Under the pieces are notes generated by a model that was given only the letters and a program-made list of their open reading frames with translations, was not told the origin of the DNA and searched no databases. The translations under genes were made by a program, and so were the position numbers. This document shows positions 45,253-57,674 of a DNA stretch of 64,000 nt, piece by piece. The stretch's first letter is position 1; the number at the start of each line of letters is the position of its first letter. The stretch lies in the NCBI GenBank assembly GCA_039881045.1, contig JAYWVB010000025.1:186001-250000 (forward strand), read 5' to 3'. Source of the DNA: Chaetomium olivaceum (lineage: Eukaryota; Ascomycota; Sordariomycetes; Sordariales; Chaetomiaceae).

Positions 45253-48200
45253 CTAAAACTCAAACCCCGCCTTCCGGAAATCGTCCACCATCTTGCGGAA
45301 CAGCTCATCCCCTTCCGCTTCCGCCTCCTCGTCTGCGTCCCCAATCACCACACGCACTTGCGTCTGCTCCCGTTCCTGCCCCTCCGCAGGCGTCTCAACC
45401 TCCGACACGGGATCCAGCGTCTCGGTCGGGCTCTCCAAGCCGCCGGCTCCACTGCTGCCATAACCACCATAGCCATAGTTGGTGTTGGTGTTACCGCCGC
45501 CAAGCTGATATTTATACGGCACCTCCTCCCTCTCCGCCATCGAGATGCGCACTGTCGGTCTCGGCATGCCGTTGCTGCTGCCCGGTTCCGAGTCGGTGCT
45601 CGGCCACCTGCTAGGTCCGCCGATTCCGATCCCCAAACCCACGCCAGCACCGCCGTCGCCGTCCGCAGCAACCACATCAAAACCCGGCCACTCCTCTTCC
45701 CCGGGGAACACACCCCCACCGCCACCAAGACTCCCACCCAGTCCCGCGCTGCTACTACTCCGCCGATGCCGATGCCTAAACCCCGGCTGCCCACCACCAC
45801 CACCCACCACCACCAACAACAGCAGGACTAGCATCCACCACCCCCAACCGTTTCCGATTCTCCCTCAAACACCGCTCCAACCTCTCCCACAACCCATCCA
45901 GCACCCCCTTCAGCAGCACCTCCTCCCCCTTCAAGAAATCCTTCACCGCCACCTGCTTGGAATGCGAATGAGAATGCGAATGCGAATGAGCATGCGCAGC
46001 AGCAGCAGCAGCAGCAGCAGTCTGATTCGCCGCCGCCGCGGCACTCACCGTGCCCATGACCGAGACGGCGGCCGACGACGGGGTGCGCTGCAGGCCGCGC
46101 AGCACGGTGCGCCACACGGCGGCGCGCTCGTCGTCCGGGCAGGGGAACTCGACGATGCCGCTGGTGGGGCTGGCGAGCGAGTCGACCAGGAAGCGCAGGC
46201 TGGTCAGGTTGAGGCCGTTGCCGCGGCAGTCGAGGGCGCGCAGGGTGGTGTTTTGCGCGAGGGCCGTGCCGAGCACGCCCGCGTCGGCGTGCAGGTTCTG
46301 GTTGCGGATGCGCAGGTGCGTCAGCGTCGTGTTGCACGCGAGCCCGGAGAGCGCGCGCCCCGCCCCCAGCGGCAGTTGCCCGTCGTCGAGCTTGCCCGAG
46401 AAGCCTGAGAGGTCGAGCGAGCGGAGGGAGGTGTTGTGCGCGAGGAGGTTGTGCAGCGTGGTGGTGAGGGCGTCGCTGCAGGGGCCGGGGCTGTCCGGGG
46501 AGGGGGCGGTGCCGGCGAGGCTGAGGTGCGTGAGGTGTCGCGTGGTGGTGAGGGCTTGGAGGAGGGTCAGGTAGTTGGCTTCGTGCTTGAACTCGATCAT
46601 TTCGAGGTAGAGGCCGGCGGGGCCCTGGTGGGCGGCAATGGCGGCCGCGAGGTCTTCGATGCCGTCCTCGATCGGGTTGCCGCTGAGGCAGAGGTGCATG
46701 CCGCGGTTCTCGCCGATGGCGTGGAAGAGGCGGGCCGCTTGGGTGCCGGTGATGCGGCAGTGGTTGAGGACCAGCTTGTGGAAGCGCAGGGGCTGGCCTT
46801 GGTCGCGCCGCCAGTTTCGGTACTGTAGGAATCGCTCGAGGTCGTGGGAGGTTGCGTCGTCGAGCTGGGGGGTAGTTAGTGAGGTAGTTCTATGGCTTCG
46901 GGATGACACACGAGCCACTGACCTTATAACCCGAGACGTCAAGCTCCTCGAGCCTCTCCATCGTCTCGAGGGCGGTGAGGGGCAGCAGCGAGCCCTCGAT
47001 GCAACTGTCAGCCTGGATGCTGCCGCTCAGATTCAGCTCCCGGATCTCGGTGAGATATCGGAACAATCCAGGCAAAATGTGTGCTGGAAGACGCCCAGGG
47101 TTTCCGGATATCGAGAGTGACTGCAACAGGCCGGGATAGTCAGAGAGCGGATCGACGATCATATCTCGCAAGCTGGCGTCGTCGTCAAGACCGCAGTATG
47201 ACACGTCCAAGGCTTGGATCGATCCGCATTTCATCGTCTCGGCTGTGAGAGGTTAGACTTGGGGCTGAAATCTTGGGGGTGGGAAGGGATGGAAATGCTC
47301 ACCAATGTCCTCAACATCAGCCTGGGGTAGGGTATTCCCGCTGACGATCAAGCGGTTGCACTTGGTAATCCCAGATCTCAGCAAGCTCAAGATGGGGGTG
47401 AGGAACTGCAGCGTCCCGGCCTGGACATTTTGCTGCGCCAACCGCGAAGAAAGGGACCGGCTGCAGTTTCCAAAGTCGATCTGCCGAATCTTCTCGGAAC
47501 AAAACGCGAGAGCGTGGAACTCTTGGTGCAGCACGGGGCTGACCCGCAGCGTCTCGATCTCGTCAGGGCCAAGGGCCACGCCTGCGAAGGGTCAGCACAG
47601 CACACCAAGGTTTTTACAAAAAGTAAAACTAATGACTTACAAGTACGGCTCAGGTACGCCACGTTCACCTTCCTAAGGGTGTTGTCCTGAAGGCCGTGCA
47701 GCACCGACAAGTCAATATCCCGGAACGACAACGACGTGAAATAGTCATTGTAGCGAAGCGCGCGGAGGACTGCAAGGAGCTGCAAGGGGAGTAGGACCCG
47801 CGCTTGCCGGGCAGCAGGCGAAACTCTGGGGCGAACCGAGTCTTCCAGTTGATCTCCCAGTCGACGTCCTGGCAATGGTAGGCCGCGAGGTAAGCGTCGA
47901 GGGTGCGCTTGAAACTTCCAAAGTCCTCCTTGGCCACGAGGTACTGTGCACCTTTCAGGCCCGAGACGTGGAAGATCTCCATGCTCTGCCATAGCTGCGG
48001 CCAGGCGGGTTTGAGAAAGCGATCGGATGTGCCAAAGACGTGGATGATGTGGCGGTAGTAGCGGCTGGCAAGCTCGAGGGTGACGGGATTCTTGAACGGC
48101 TCGCTGGTGCTGTTGTTAGCTCTGCCAGAGATAGCTGTTTACTCAACTATTTACTCGGGGTATCTTACCGGAATGTGATGTTGAACCGCTCCTCGTGCAC

Positions 48201-49337
48201 GACCCACTCCCCCTTGAAGCTCTCCAGGGTGACCAGGCCGTAGGACTTGTGTCTACAAACGGCATCCCCGCCCTTCCCTCTGTGGATTTCGACAAGATGA
48301 CAGAGGTAGGTGCCGACGACGAGGTAGAACGCAGGGCCCTCCTGGGACTTCTTCGTTGCATCCTCGAGTTTGGGCATGTACCCCCTCCTCGTAGCACCAC
48401 GCGGCACGACAGGAATGATGTTGGGTTTCCGGTCGTGGAACCGAGGCTCTTCAACGTCGTGAATCTTTTCCAGTACCGCCTTGACGTCCTGAGAATGGCG
48501 AGCAGCTCCATCCTCGTCCAGTTGTTGGCCGGCCCGCATGGAGCGGGTGATATGATGTAACTGTTCGTTCCGCTGGTTTGGATCGGTGAAGAAGAAATCT
48601 GACCGACAAAATGAGTGGCCAGCGAGCGGGCTCCTCCACCACACTTCGATTCCAAACGATGGACGGGTGCTCTCTGCCGCAAACACCGACACGATGGCGT
48701 CCGTTGGGATGGCCAGCAGCGGCTCCGGGGTCGATCCATTGGTTTCGGGTTTGCTTCCTTCTGCCGACAATCCTGGGAAGAGCGCGACGGCATCAGAGCG
48801 ACTCTTCGTCTTGATGAGATAGTTGGTCGTAACGACTAGGTATGGGTTTTTTGTTTTCAGTAGGAGCGTGTCGGACTCGAGCGCTGCGGATCCCTCGACA
48901 TGTTGCAAAGTCCAGTCGACCGACGACGAAGCCGAGCTCGCGTTGACTAGGCTGAGACTATCGGCGGTCGAGAGCGACAGCCGGCTATGATCGTCGGAAA
49001 CGGTCGAGCCCCGGCGACTGAGGCCATCGATAGTATGCGATGAGGAAGATAAGGGCCTCGACTTGGAAAGCCTCCGGGCGTGGTTGCGAAGGCTATGGCC
49101 TCCGTCGGGCGTCCCGCCCTTGTCCTTAGAGGAGCTGAATGAGCGCCATGCCCTGCCCTTGATGGAGCTGATGGAGAAGGATCGGTGGCCGCTGTCGAAG
49201 CTTGCTGGGGAATTCGGGTCGGGCGCCGAAAGGTTGGCATTGGAATCGAAGCTCTCGGCCTTGGGGATGGTTACGCCTCCCGGAGTGGGTCGTTTCTTGA
49301 CCAGTAGGTCCGGGACAGCCATCACCTTTGACATCAT
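45253..49337 (-). CDS. large PH-like / leucine-rich-repeat protein (CARMIL-like layout)
   Basis: Five exons: 49337..48169, 48109..47641, 47581..47303, 47242..46923, 46864..45253; about 1,280 residues. The N-terminus is a Ser-rich disordered region of about 130 residues. A PH-like region follows (SALESDTLLLKTKNPYLVVT, IEVWWRSPLAGHSF, GPAFYLVVGTYLCHLVEIHR). Long leucine-rich repeats then run from exon 3 to mid exon 5 (IRQIDFGNCSRSLSSRL, LQSLSISGNPGRLPAHI, RLEELDVSGYK, HLSLAGTAPSPDSP, LRSLDLSGFSG). The His/Ser- and Gly-rich tail ends with an acidic segment. The PH-then-LRR order resembles CARMIL-type cortical regulators, but fungal function is not known to me. Two one-base frame changes occur: at the GGGG 47786-47789 (needed for LQLLAVLRALRYND) and in the GGT run 45795-45815 before the C-terminal 180 residues. 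Confidence 0.7.
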
Positions 49338-52300
49338 ACCATGTGCGGTCGATTCACAATGCGGTGCGTTTGAGGTTCAAGGGAGTTCGGGTTTCCGGGG
49401 TGCGAGAAGGCACAAAGGCCAGGAAAGGCGGGAAAAGCGGATCTCCAGTCGAGAGAGACACCGCTCTGCAGACGGGGGTCTTCGTCACACGATGGGCAAC
49501 CGGATGTCGTCTCGGCGTGTGTCGGTGACTGTACGAGGCCACGAACTGGCTAAGTGTTGTTGCAGATGGCCTAAGCAGGCCGGAGCTCACTACACACAGC
49601 ACAGTATGGTAGTGTACATGTATGTACATGCAGCTCGCTGCCGCGTCTCCCAATCCCAAAGCAGATGTTGATGTCGAGTTGGCGGACGTGTGTGTGGGGG
49701 TCTCACTGTCAACACGAGAAGATGTGACCACACAAGCCGCAGCCGAGGTCTCTGGCGTCACTCAGCGAACGGGAGAAGCACCAACAAAGCAAAGGACTAC
49801 AATGTGAATGTGCGTCCCTGATGCGAACGGAACCGAGACACCTAGGGCAAGACAATTGAACCCACGAGCAGTCGACAGAAAAAGGAGAAGCGAGGACAAC
49901 TTGGCTTGGTGTGCATTGTTTTCTTTAGATAAAGGATAAAGGAGGCTGCGTTAGTTTCGTTACGGATACTTCTTCGTATCGACCAGCCGCATGGGGGGGG
50001 AGATGGGGTAGACAAGGAGCGGGGACCATCCTGCCATCTCCCTCGCCGGCTTCTTGCTGTCGATCCAGGGCTGGAATCAATGGAGAAGGGACAATGGACA
50101 ATGTCTGTCGTCGATGCAGGATGATGTCTTCGTTTCCGGTTCTGGGAGAATTATTGCCCAATGAGCGACGTGTTGAAGGGCCCTTGCCAGCCAGGGGGCC
50201 AGGCCCGAGCAGGCTCGACCAGTCTGTGCCAGTCTATCCCGGTTGAGCCAGTCTGCCAATCGGTCCCGCCAGAAGGTTCTCTGGTGGGGAAGCCAAGCTC
50301 TTCTCTTGACGGGTGCAAGAACCGGAAAAGGCTTCCAACCGGCTTCGTCGATCAGCAACGCCGCCGGAAACGTGTCGATTGCATCTTCGTTCCCTGTTGA
50401 CATTCCTGTGTCATTTCGATGAGTTCTGGCCATACACGTGCGGCCCCACGACAACAATGTTCGAGACATGTTTCTGTCTTTTCAGCCAACAAATTTAGTT
50501 AGTCTGGCCATTTTTGAGCTTCTTGAGCTTCTTCACATCATTCAGCATCTCAATTCGAAGATAAGAACGTGGACAGATGATGGGGGAAGTGCTCGACAAC
50601 ACGTGCCTACCATCTCACTTGCCATTGCATCTGAGCAGAAAAACGCGACCAGACTTCTCAGCCGGACCAGGGGTGCAATCGAGATCAAAGCTGAATCGAA
50701 GGTGGAGAATCGTGGCAGTGGAAGCTTCCGCCAAGAAATAATGCTCATTGGGGTTCGGCAGGCCAGCTGCCCGAGATGTGGCGTGAGCTTCCAGGTTTTG
50801 AAGTTCCAGTCTGTGGCTGAATTGTGGCGCATTTCCTGCCCATCAGCCTCTGCCGAAAAGGACGAACTCATCAGAAGAAAATAAGTTGGTGTAAAATAAT
50901 TAGAGAAACAATAACAAAATAAGAGATGAAGGAAAAAAAGGGTTAAAAAAGTAAAAGAAATGAGATTGTGAAAAAGGACTTTTTGAGACTTCTTGATAGC
51001 TTTTGTTTCGTTCCTGCAACTCGAGCATCAACACCTGGAGTCCGGCCTTTTTTTTTGCCCAGGCGGTGCCTATCTCGGTTATGATGCCAGTTACCAAGTA
51101 TGGATGCGCCATGCGGTTGGGGGGTTCAAGATTTTGTCCCCGGGCATGTTGCAGCTCACAACAAAACTTCCTCCCTCGCACATCGTTCAGCAGGCGAACG
51201 GACTATCGAGTAGGCTATGCAAATATTTAAGAGATAACGTCATATGCATTTTACTCTCTTTACTTCATATGTATTAATGACATCCCTGTTGAGATAAACT
51301 CCTCGGCTGCTTTTCCCAAACTCGGCCGCTCACACCCGACAAGAACGGCGCAACGGCTGGCAGTTAGTTACCTGCTTGTTTCAGGTTGCAACCGCCGGCC
51401 ATCTGTCCCAAAGGGGCATTAATCAACACAGTCTTGACCTCATCACAAAGTCAGTTTTTTTTTGCCCAATCCTCTGAAGAGAGGAAAAGGGGCAGTCAGG
51501 CCAGGAGGCCAGTCAGGGATGGCTTGACAGCCGCGCGGTTTTTTGACAGGCCTGGTCCTCGCCGCCGAGGCTTGTGGCCCAGCATCTCGGCTTGCTCGAG
51601 TGGGCCGAGAAATACGGTGAGCATCGCTCAGCGAGGAGCCCCGGGTCACGCCAGGAAGGGAGACGAAGCCAGTCCGCCTTGTCCATTCGGGTGGTTGACA
51701 GCCAACCCAGTTGTCTCCCAACTTATTAAGCCATTGCCACACCTCGGACACACCAGCCCGGTTATCACTCCGAGCATGCACAAACACTCAAGTTTGACGG
51801 CGCAGCTCGTTGGATCAATCTCAGTCAAAGCATTCCGCCAAAACCCTCGAGCGATGTAGACGGAAAGTCGGAACCGTTGATGGCCGCACCCACGGACCGC
51901 CACTCCCATTCAGTCAGTGACTTCATTTGCCACTGATCAATGCATGCTTGGTGGTGACGAACTGTTAGTGATGCGCCAGAAGTCTGGCGCTGCCACTAAC
52001 AAGCCGATCTTGACCATTCCTCGTCATTGGTGGTTGATGAAACAACTCCCGTTTCATCGCCCAAATCTGGCCCGCTTTTGCTCAACCTGACTCTGCTTTG
52101 TCCCGCGTGGTGATACCTAACCCCACGACCATTGGTTCCCGCGCTTTTGTTTTCATCCTCCGAGATGCTCTGTGAGTTCTTTGGTTCTGTCCCACTGTCA
52201 ACAAGGTCCCGGGTGCTCCGGGTTGCTGGCTCATCGGCCCCACGGACCAGAGGCACAGCTGAATTGCCAAGGACGTCGGCATCCACCGACTTTTGTCAAC

Positions 52301-53278
52301 ACCAGTCTCGGGCCTGGAGAGTCGCCGACTTCCAACCCGAGAGGGCCTGACGAACGAAATCTCCTCGACCGGTGAGACACACAGGAGGCACAGTAACTAC
52401 CTCTGGCAGCAAAGCCGGATCCTCCTTTGTGTTGTCGGCATGCCAAAAGTGATGAGTTTAGCGCCGAGTGGGAGGCGGTCAAACGTAACAAAGCAGTTTC
52501 GCTGAGATGCGACACATCCATCGTCCCCGCTGACGACGGGAGACAAAGCTGTCATAATAACTAACCAAATGCTCCTGTGATTTATTTTGAGACGGGCGAG
52601 ATCCCGACCTGTATCCTGGGCGCCTTCCCTAGCAAGCGCCTGCGTTGGCCCGTGCTTGGTTTCATCTCAGGGGGGAGCCTCAAAGCGATTGGCGAGCCTG
52701 TCCAATCCGAATCCACCCGCTCTGTATGCCCCTCACTTCTGCTTCCCCCCCAAAGAAGACTGCTGCGCCAGAACCAACCCCCATCAGCCTGAATTAGCGC
52801 TGCCCTCGCATCCCCTGGGGGCCGACCCACTCAGGTCATCCTCAGTGAATCCCTCATGAGAGCGTGTCAGTGACCGACGACGCCGCTGGACTGCCCATTT
52901 CCTGACAACTTCACTTCTTTCGCCCCCATCTTACCCTCCCGCCAAACCTGGGAACCAGCAGGCAGCACTAGGTTGCTGTGTTGCACAGCACGGCGTGTTG
53001 AACACAAATCCGGTATCCGTCCGTATTTTCTGGCTTTGTCTGACCGACGGTGGAATTTGCTGCAGCCGTTTTCTGCATCGCACGAAATCCGGGGGGGGAA
53101 TCCATAAACCCAGCGAGAGCGTGGGCGACCTTGTTTGCAGACCTGACCCTGCTTTGGCCCGTCGTTGTTCGCCACGCGGTGCTCGCCTTCGCATCCTTCG
53201 GCCACCTATATCTTCTTTCAGCCCGGCAGCTAGACCCGAGATACACCTGTATGCGGTAGCGCAGCATCGCCAGGCGCC
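49338..53278. other. 3.9-kb gene-free interval, including the long STE11-type leader
   Basis: Between the divergent LRR gene and MAPKKK gene I find no conserved frame, RNA or transposon end. There are several long homopolymer and pyrimidine tracts and a short CCAGTCTG-like direct repeat at 50218-50256. Large MAPKKK leaders are usual in filamentous fungi, so much of the right part is probably 5' untranslated sequence with introns I cannot place. Confidence 0.4.
53251..53259 (+). promoter_or_regulatory. minimal upstream ORF (ATG-CGG-TAG) before the MAPKKK start
   Basis: A two-codon reading frame ends 19 nt before the chosen main ATG at 53279. If it is inside the transcript, it could lower initiation at the main start. 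Confidence 0.4.
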
Positions 53279-56053
53279 ATGGCAATGTTGGCTTCCAAAA
53301 CGTACCCGACCGCGCTCGGGTCGCAACCTTCTGGCATCGTCGCGACCGGACCCCAATCCGCATATGCTCCCCCGAGACGAGCACCGACAGCCCCGATGGC
53401 CTCGCAGAATTACGCCAGCCCGACCGAATCCGAGTTCGATGAGGCAGATGGCCCCGATTCCGTCAAAAACTGGGACGAGGACAGAGTATGCGAATATCTG
53501 CGGAGCGTCAAATGCGGCGAGTACGAGAAGGTATTCCGTAGGAACCACATCAATGGCGAGAACCTCTTGGAAATAGATAAGGAGGTTCTCAAGGAGATGG
53601 GCGTCGACAAGGTTGGCGATCGAGTGCGCCTCTTCTTGGGCATCAAGAAGCTGCGGACAAAAACATACGCCAACCAAAAGAGACGCAATAGGGTAAGCCA
53701 TCACAGACAAAGAGCCGTGCTCAGACGTGAGAACTGACATTGTGTGCCGCTCTAGGAATCGTTTGCTGGGCTTGATATGCACTATGTGCCCTCTTCGCCT
53801 CGGCCTTCCGGTGGCCGCGCGGTGCCTCCGACGCCTTCCAATAAGCGATACTCGCGTCAGTACGACGTCCCATCTGCTGTTCCTGACCTCTCCAATCCAT
53901 CGTCGCGACCAAGCTCTCCCCTTCCGAGCGCCGAGTTTAGGGCGCGCCAACGATACCCGCAGCCCCAGACCTTCGCAGGCCAGCCAACGCCTCCATCCGC
54001 GAGGTTTCCCATGTCCCCGCCCGACCAGCCCCACTCCGGCCGCCTCCATCAAAGAAACCAATCCAGTATGGATGGCTCGTTGATGGCTGCTTTGCCGCCG
54101 GGCCAAGACGTCATCCGCGTGATTTCGACGGGCGGCGGAACAAAGGTTGTCAAAATCGCCGGCTGCAACACATGCGAGGAGGTCATGCGCGTTACGCTGC
54201 GAAAGTTTGCATTGCGGGAAGACCACGAGAGGAACTACTGCTTCTGGGTACTCAACGGCGTGGAAGCGGACCCCCACCAGTGCCGTCGACTCGGCGACAC
54301 AGAGCTGTGGAGAGTCATCAAAGACCATACACGGCCGGAACGGAACCGCCTGATCCTGAGGCGCGTGCCTGCCGGGGAACCGGGACAGCAAGAACTCGAG
54401 AGAGCCGCTGCCATCGCTATGGAAGAAGCCCAGCAGAATCACAACCGGGCCATAGAAGGTATGGATAAGCGTAGCCAGATGAAGGCGCAAAAGCTTCTAG
54501 GCGAGTCCTGGGAGACCATCCAGCAACCCCCTCTGTCGCCTGTCTCGTACCAGGATCGAGAAAGGAATGTGTCGAACACGGCAAGGGACCTGGAGCGACC
54601 GGCTGTCATTGAGACAGCCCAGGCAGTGCCCCGTCGCAAAGGCATGTTGCGCCAGTTTGGTGGACTCAGGCCGCCGAGCGAACTTATTGCCTCGGACTTG
54701 ACCAGCTATTTCCCGGATCACTCCCGAGAGGCCATCGACAGAACAGCCCGCATGTCCATGAGGCGATCGCAGCGGCTCAGCCGGGTGAATCACCGTCTGA
54801 GCGTGGCCAGCACCATGAGCTTCGCCTCGACCATCCAGGATGCGCCGCCGATCCCGACCATTGCTGATAGCTGGTTGACGGCTTCGAACCAAATCGCAAA
54901 GGTCCGCGCCCGGGACCCGCGCTTCCAGGGATACCGAGACTCGGTCGCCTCCTCCGTTCTCGACACCTTGCAAGAGGAATCGTCGCCTATGGAGCCGAAT
55001 CGGAAGTCCTACGTCTCCTTTGCTGACAGCGGCTCGGATACGGCCGCGCTGAGCATCACCGACCCCGACGGCAACGTCCGGCACAGCTACTTTGACGAAG
55101 GCACCATCGGCTCTGGTGGTTCTGGGTCGCTAGAGAATGTCAACCAAGCTCTCACAGAAGATGGGGAGGATGCCGACGAAGAGCTCCAGAGTTTCCTGGC
55201 CGGCGAGTCCTGGGACGACAGCAAGTGGATGAAAGGCTCCCTGATCGGACAGGGTTCCTTCGGCAGCGTCTACCTTGCTCTCCACGCCGTCACTGGCGAG
55301 CTTCTCGCTGTCAAGCAAGTCGAGACACCGTCGCCGGGCGCTAACAGCCAGAGCGACTCGCGGAAGAAGAGCATGATCGACGCGCTGAAGCGCGAGATTA
55401 GCCTCCTCCGAGACCTTCGTCACCCCAACATCGTGCAGTACCTCGGCTGTGGCTCATCGGCCGAATACCTCAACATTTTCCTCGAGTACGTCGCCGGCGG
55501 TTCAGTGCAGACCATGCTCAACTCGTACGGCGCCCTGCCCGAGCCCCTCATCCGCAGCTTCGTCCGCCAAATTCTCAACGGCCTCTCATACCTCCACAAC
55601 CGCGACATCATCCACCGTGACATCAAGGGCGCCAACATCCTTGTCGACAACAAGGGCACCATCAAGATCTCCGATTTCGGCATTTCCAAGAAGCTCGAAG
55701 CGACCAACATCCTCAACGGTGCCAACAACAACAAGCACCGCCCCTCGCTGCAAGGCTCCGTCTTCTGGATGGCGCCCGAGGTGGTCAAGCAGACGTCGTA
55801 CACGCGCAAGGCGGACATCTGGTCGCTGGGTTGCCTGGTCGTCGAGATGATGACGGGCCAGCACCCGTTCCCGGACTGCACGCAGCTGCAGGCCATCTTC
55901 AAGATTGGCGGCGCCAAGGCCACGCCGACCATCCCGGATAACGCGAGCGAGGAGGCCCGGCAGTTCCTGGCCCAGACATTTGAGATTGATCACAACAAGC
56001 GGCCGAGCGCGGATGACCTAATGTTGAGCCCCTTTTTGACGCCGCCGGCGTAG
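53279..56053 (+). CDS. STE11: MAP kinase kinase kinase, STE11/NRC-1 type
   Basis: Two exons, 53279..53692 and 53756..56053; 903 residues. A SAM domain spans about 64-128 (WDEDRVCEYLRSVKCGEYEK), a Ras-association domain about 255-345 (VVKIAGCNTCEEVMRVTLRK, NRLILRRVP), and a kinase domain about 628-899. The kinase has the Gly loop IGQGSFGSVY, catalytic Lys in LAVKQVE, HRDIKGANIL, DFGISKK, activation-segment SVFWMAPEVVK, and GCLVVEMMTGQHPFPDCTQL. This is the top kinase of the pheromone/filamentation MAPK cascade: the SAM domain binds the Ste50-type adaptor and RA links to Ras. In Neurospora the orthologue NRC-1 controls hyphal fusion and conidiation. It is intact, with all key residues present. 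The start at 53279 is followed by a second ATG two codons later. Confidence 0.95.
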
Positions 56054-57674
56054 TCATCTTACCTACGGGGAGGGCTCTCATATTTTCTCTACTCTTCACT
56101 TCGATGCTCTTCATTTACAGCGGGTTTGTGCTTTCTATTTACCACATTCACAGAAGCAGAACGACATTTACTTCTCTGGGGTCTTTGGAAAGACCTTGTT
56201 TTGATGTATACCAAGGCGGATTTTACGGCGGTAATTTTGATGAATATCACGAAATATTTGGGGGATGGGAAGGCGGTGGACGACAAGGAGTGATCTGGAA
56301 AGGGAGGGTCAGGGGGTGTAGAGTCTGGCGGCGGCAGACAGTACTGGGCACATGGGCTACATGGTATCTTGTCTATCCATCCATCCACATACAGGCACGG
56401 CGATCAAAAGAACGTTTTTGCAGTCTTGTTTCAGTTGCTAGTCCTGTGATGATGACAATGTCGGTGGCTGTTTTCAGCGACGGGTCTTGGACAGAATGCC
56501 ATCCCGTCTGCTTGGTGCATACACATACATGACATGACCTTATCTCCGATCTGAAATGTTTATTCAACCCGCCGCTCGCGACGCCTCCTCCATCGTGTGT
56601 ATGTACATACTCCCTTCGTACACAACACACTAGTCGTCTTACATCCCTGCCCAGGAGGCCAGGAAGGATTGCGGCACGATGCTCCTTGCTTTAACACGAT
56701 GTGTAGCAGATTCTTGACATGTTTCTCCCCCCTGTGTAGTAGTAGCATCCCGGTTGACAGAGGTTCCTTCCTCTCGACTCTCGCCGGCGAGGGGCATATG
56801 GGACGAACTACCGCTGCCGGAGATCCCTGTGTGTGTGTGTGTGTGTTCCCACGGCCATCCCGCTTCTCTCTCTCCCCCCCCCCCGGCCCTTCCGCCATCT
56901 CACATGCAGTCAGTCCTTCATGACGCGGAGATTCCGCCCGCCTCCGCGCAGCCAGCCAGCCAGCCGGCCAGCAGTGTTATCGCGATCTACATACATGCCG
57001 GTGCAGTCGAAGAAGGAGTTGGGGGGAGGGGTTCTTGACATGTGCGTGCGGGAGGGGGACCGGTGAAAGTTGGGCTGGGATTACTTGCGTCTGTGGTAGA
57101 TTGGGGTGTTGCTATATTTAGACTGGCTTTGACAGGTTTTTTGGCGGGCTTGGGAGGAGGAGATACACTCTGTGCAGGAGAAGGGGGTGGTATCGGGATG
57201 GGTCCGCGGTTTTTGGGGGGGAGGGTGGTATTCTCTCGGGTGCTACCCCTCTTGACGGCTGAGGCGGGAGGGGTGGGCGGGCTATCTCCGAGGTTGAGAT
57301 GGGGATTTGACAGTACGTGCAAGCTGGTAGTGGATGGGGTGGCTAGTTGCAAATATGGATTTACTGTGTAGATCATAAATATGCGATGCTGTGTTGAGAT
57401 AGCGGGTTCTCAAGTGTGTTATTAGTGGCTCAGTGATGATTTTAGAAGTAGTTTCAGGTATTGAACTCGATAAGTCATAATAACTGTGGCGATAACTCTG
57501 AGATAATGCGGACAGACAACAAATTTCATGACTTCCAAGTTTTAAGAACTAATAGCATAGTATTATTACAGCCTTTACCGCATGCTTTACGGTTCGACCA
57601 AAAACCCCCTTTTCTCCCTCCATCCATCCAGTCTGTTACCAGCTCGATACTCCATCACCTTTCCTAGTAAGACT
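56054..57674. other. intergenic with simple repeats, no gene seen
   Basis: 1.6 kb between convergent genes. It holds a GT microsatellite at about 56830-56848 and a C-run around 56874-56884. Short open frames here are biased and unsupported. Both gene ends probably supply untranslated sequence. Confidence 0.4.

Noticed and set aside
45253..45834. Separate Gly-rich gene opposite or beside the LRR gene
   Set aside because: Composition and frame fit the C-terminal continuation of the LRR protein after a GGT-run indel.
49925..53270. Several 60-190 codon frames in the gene-free interval
   Set aside because: Overlap on both strands, no family resemblance, no consistent splice signals.
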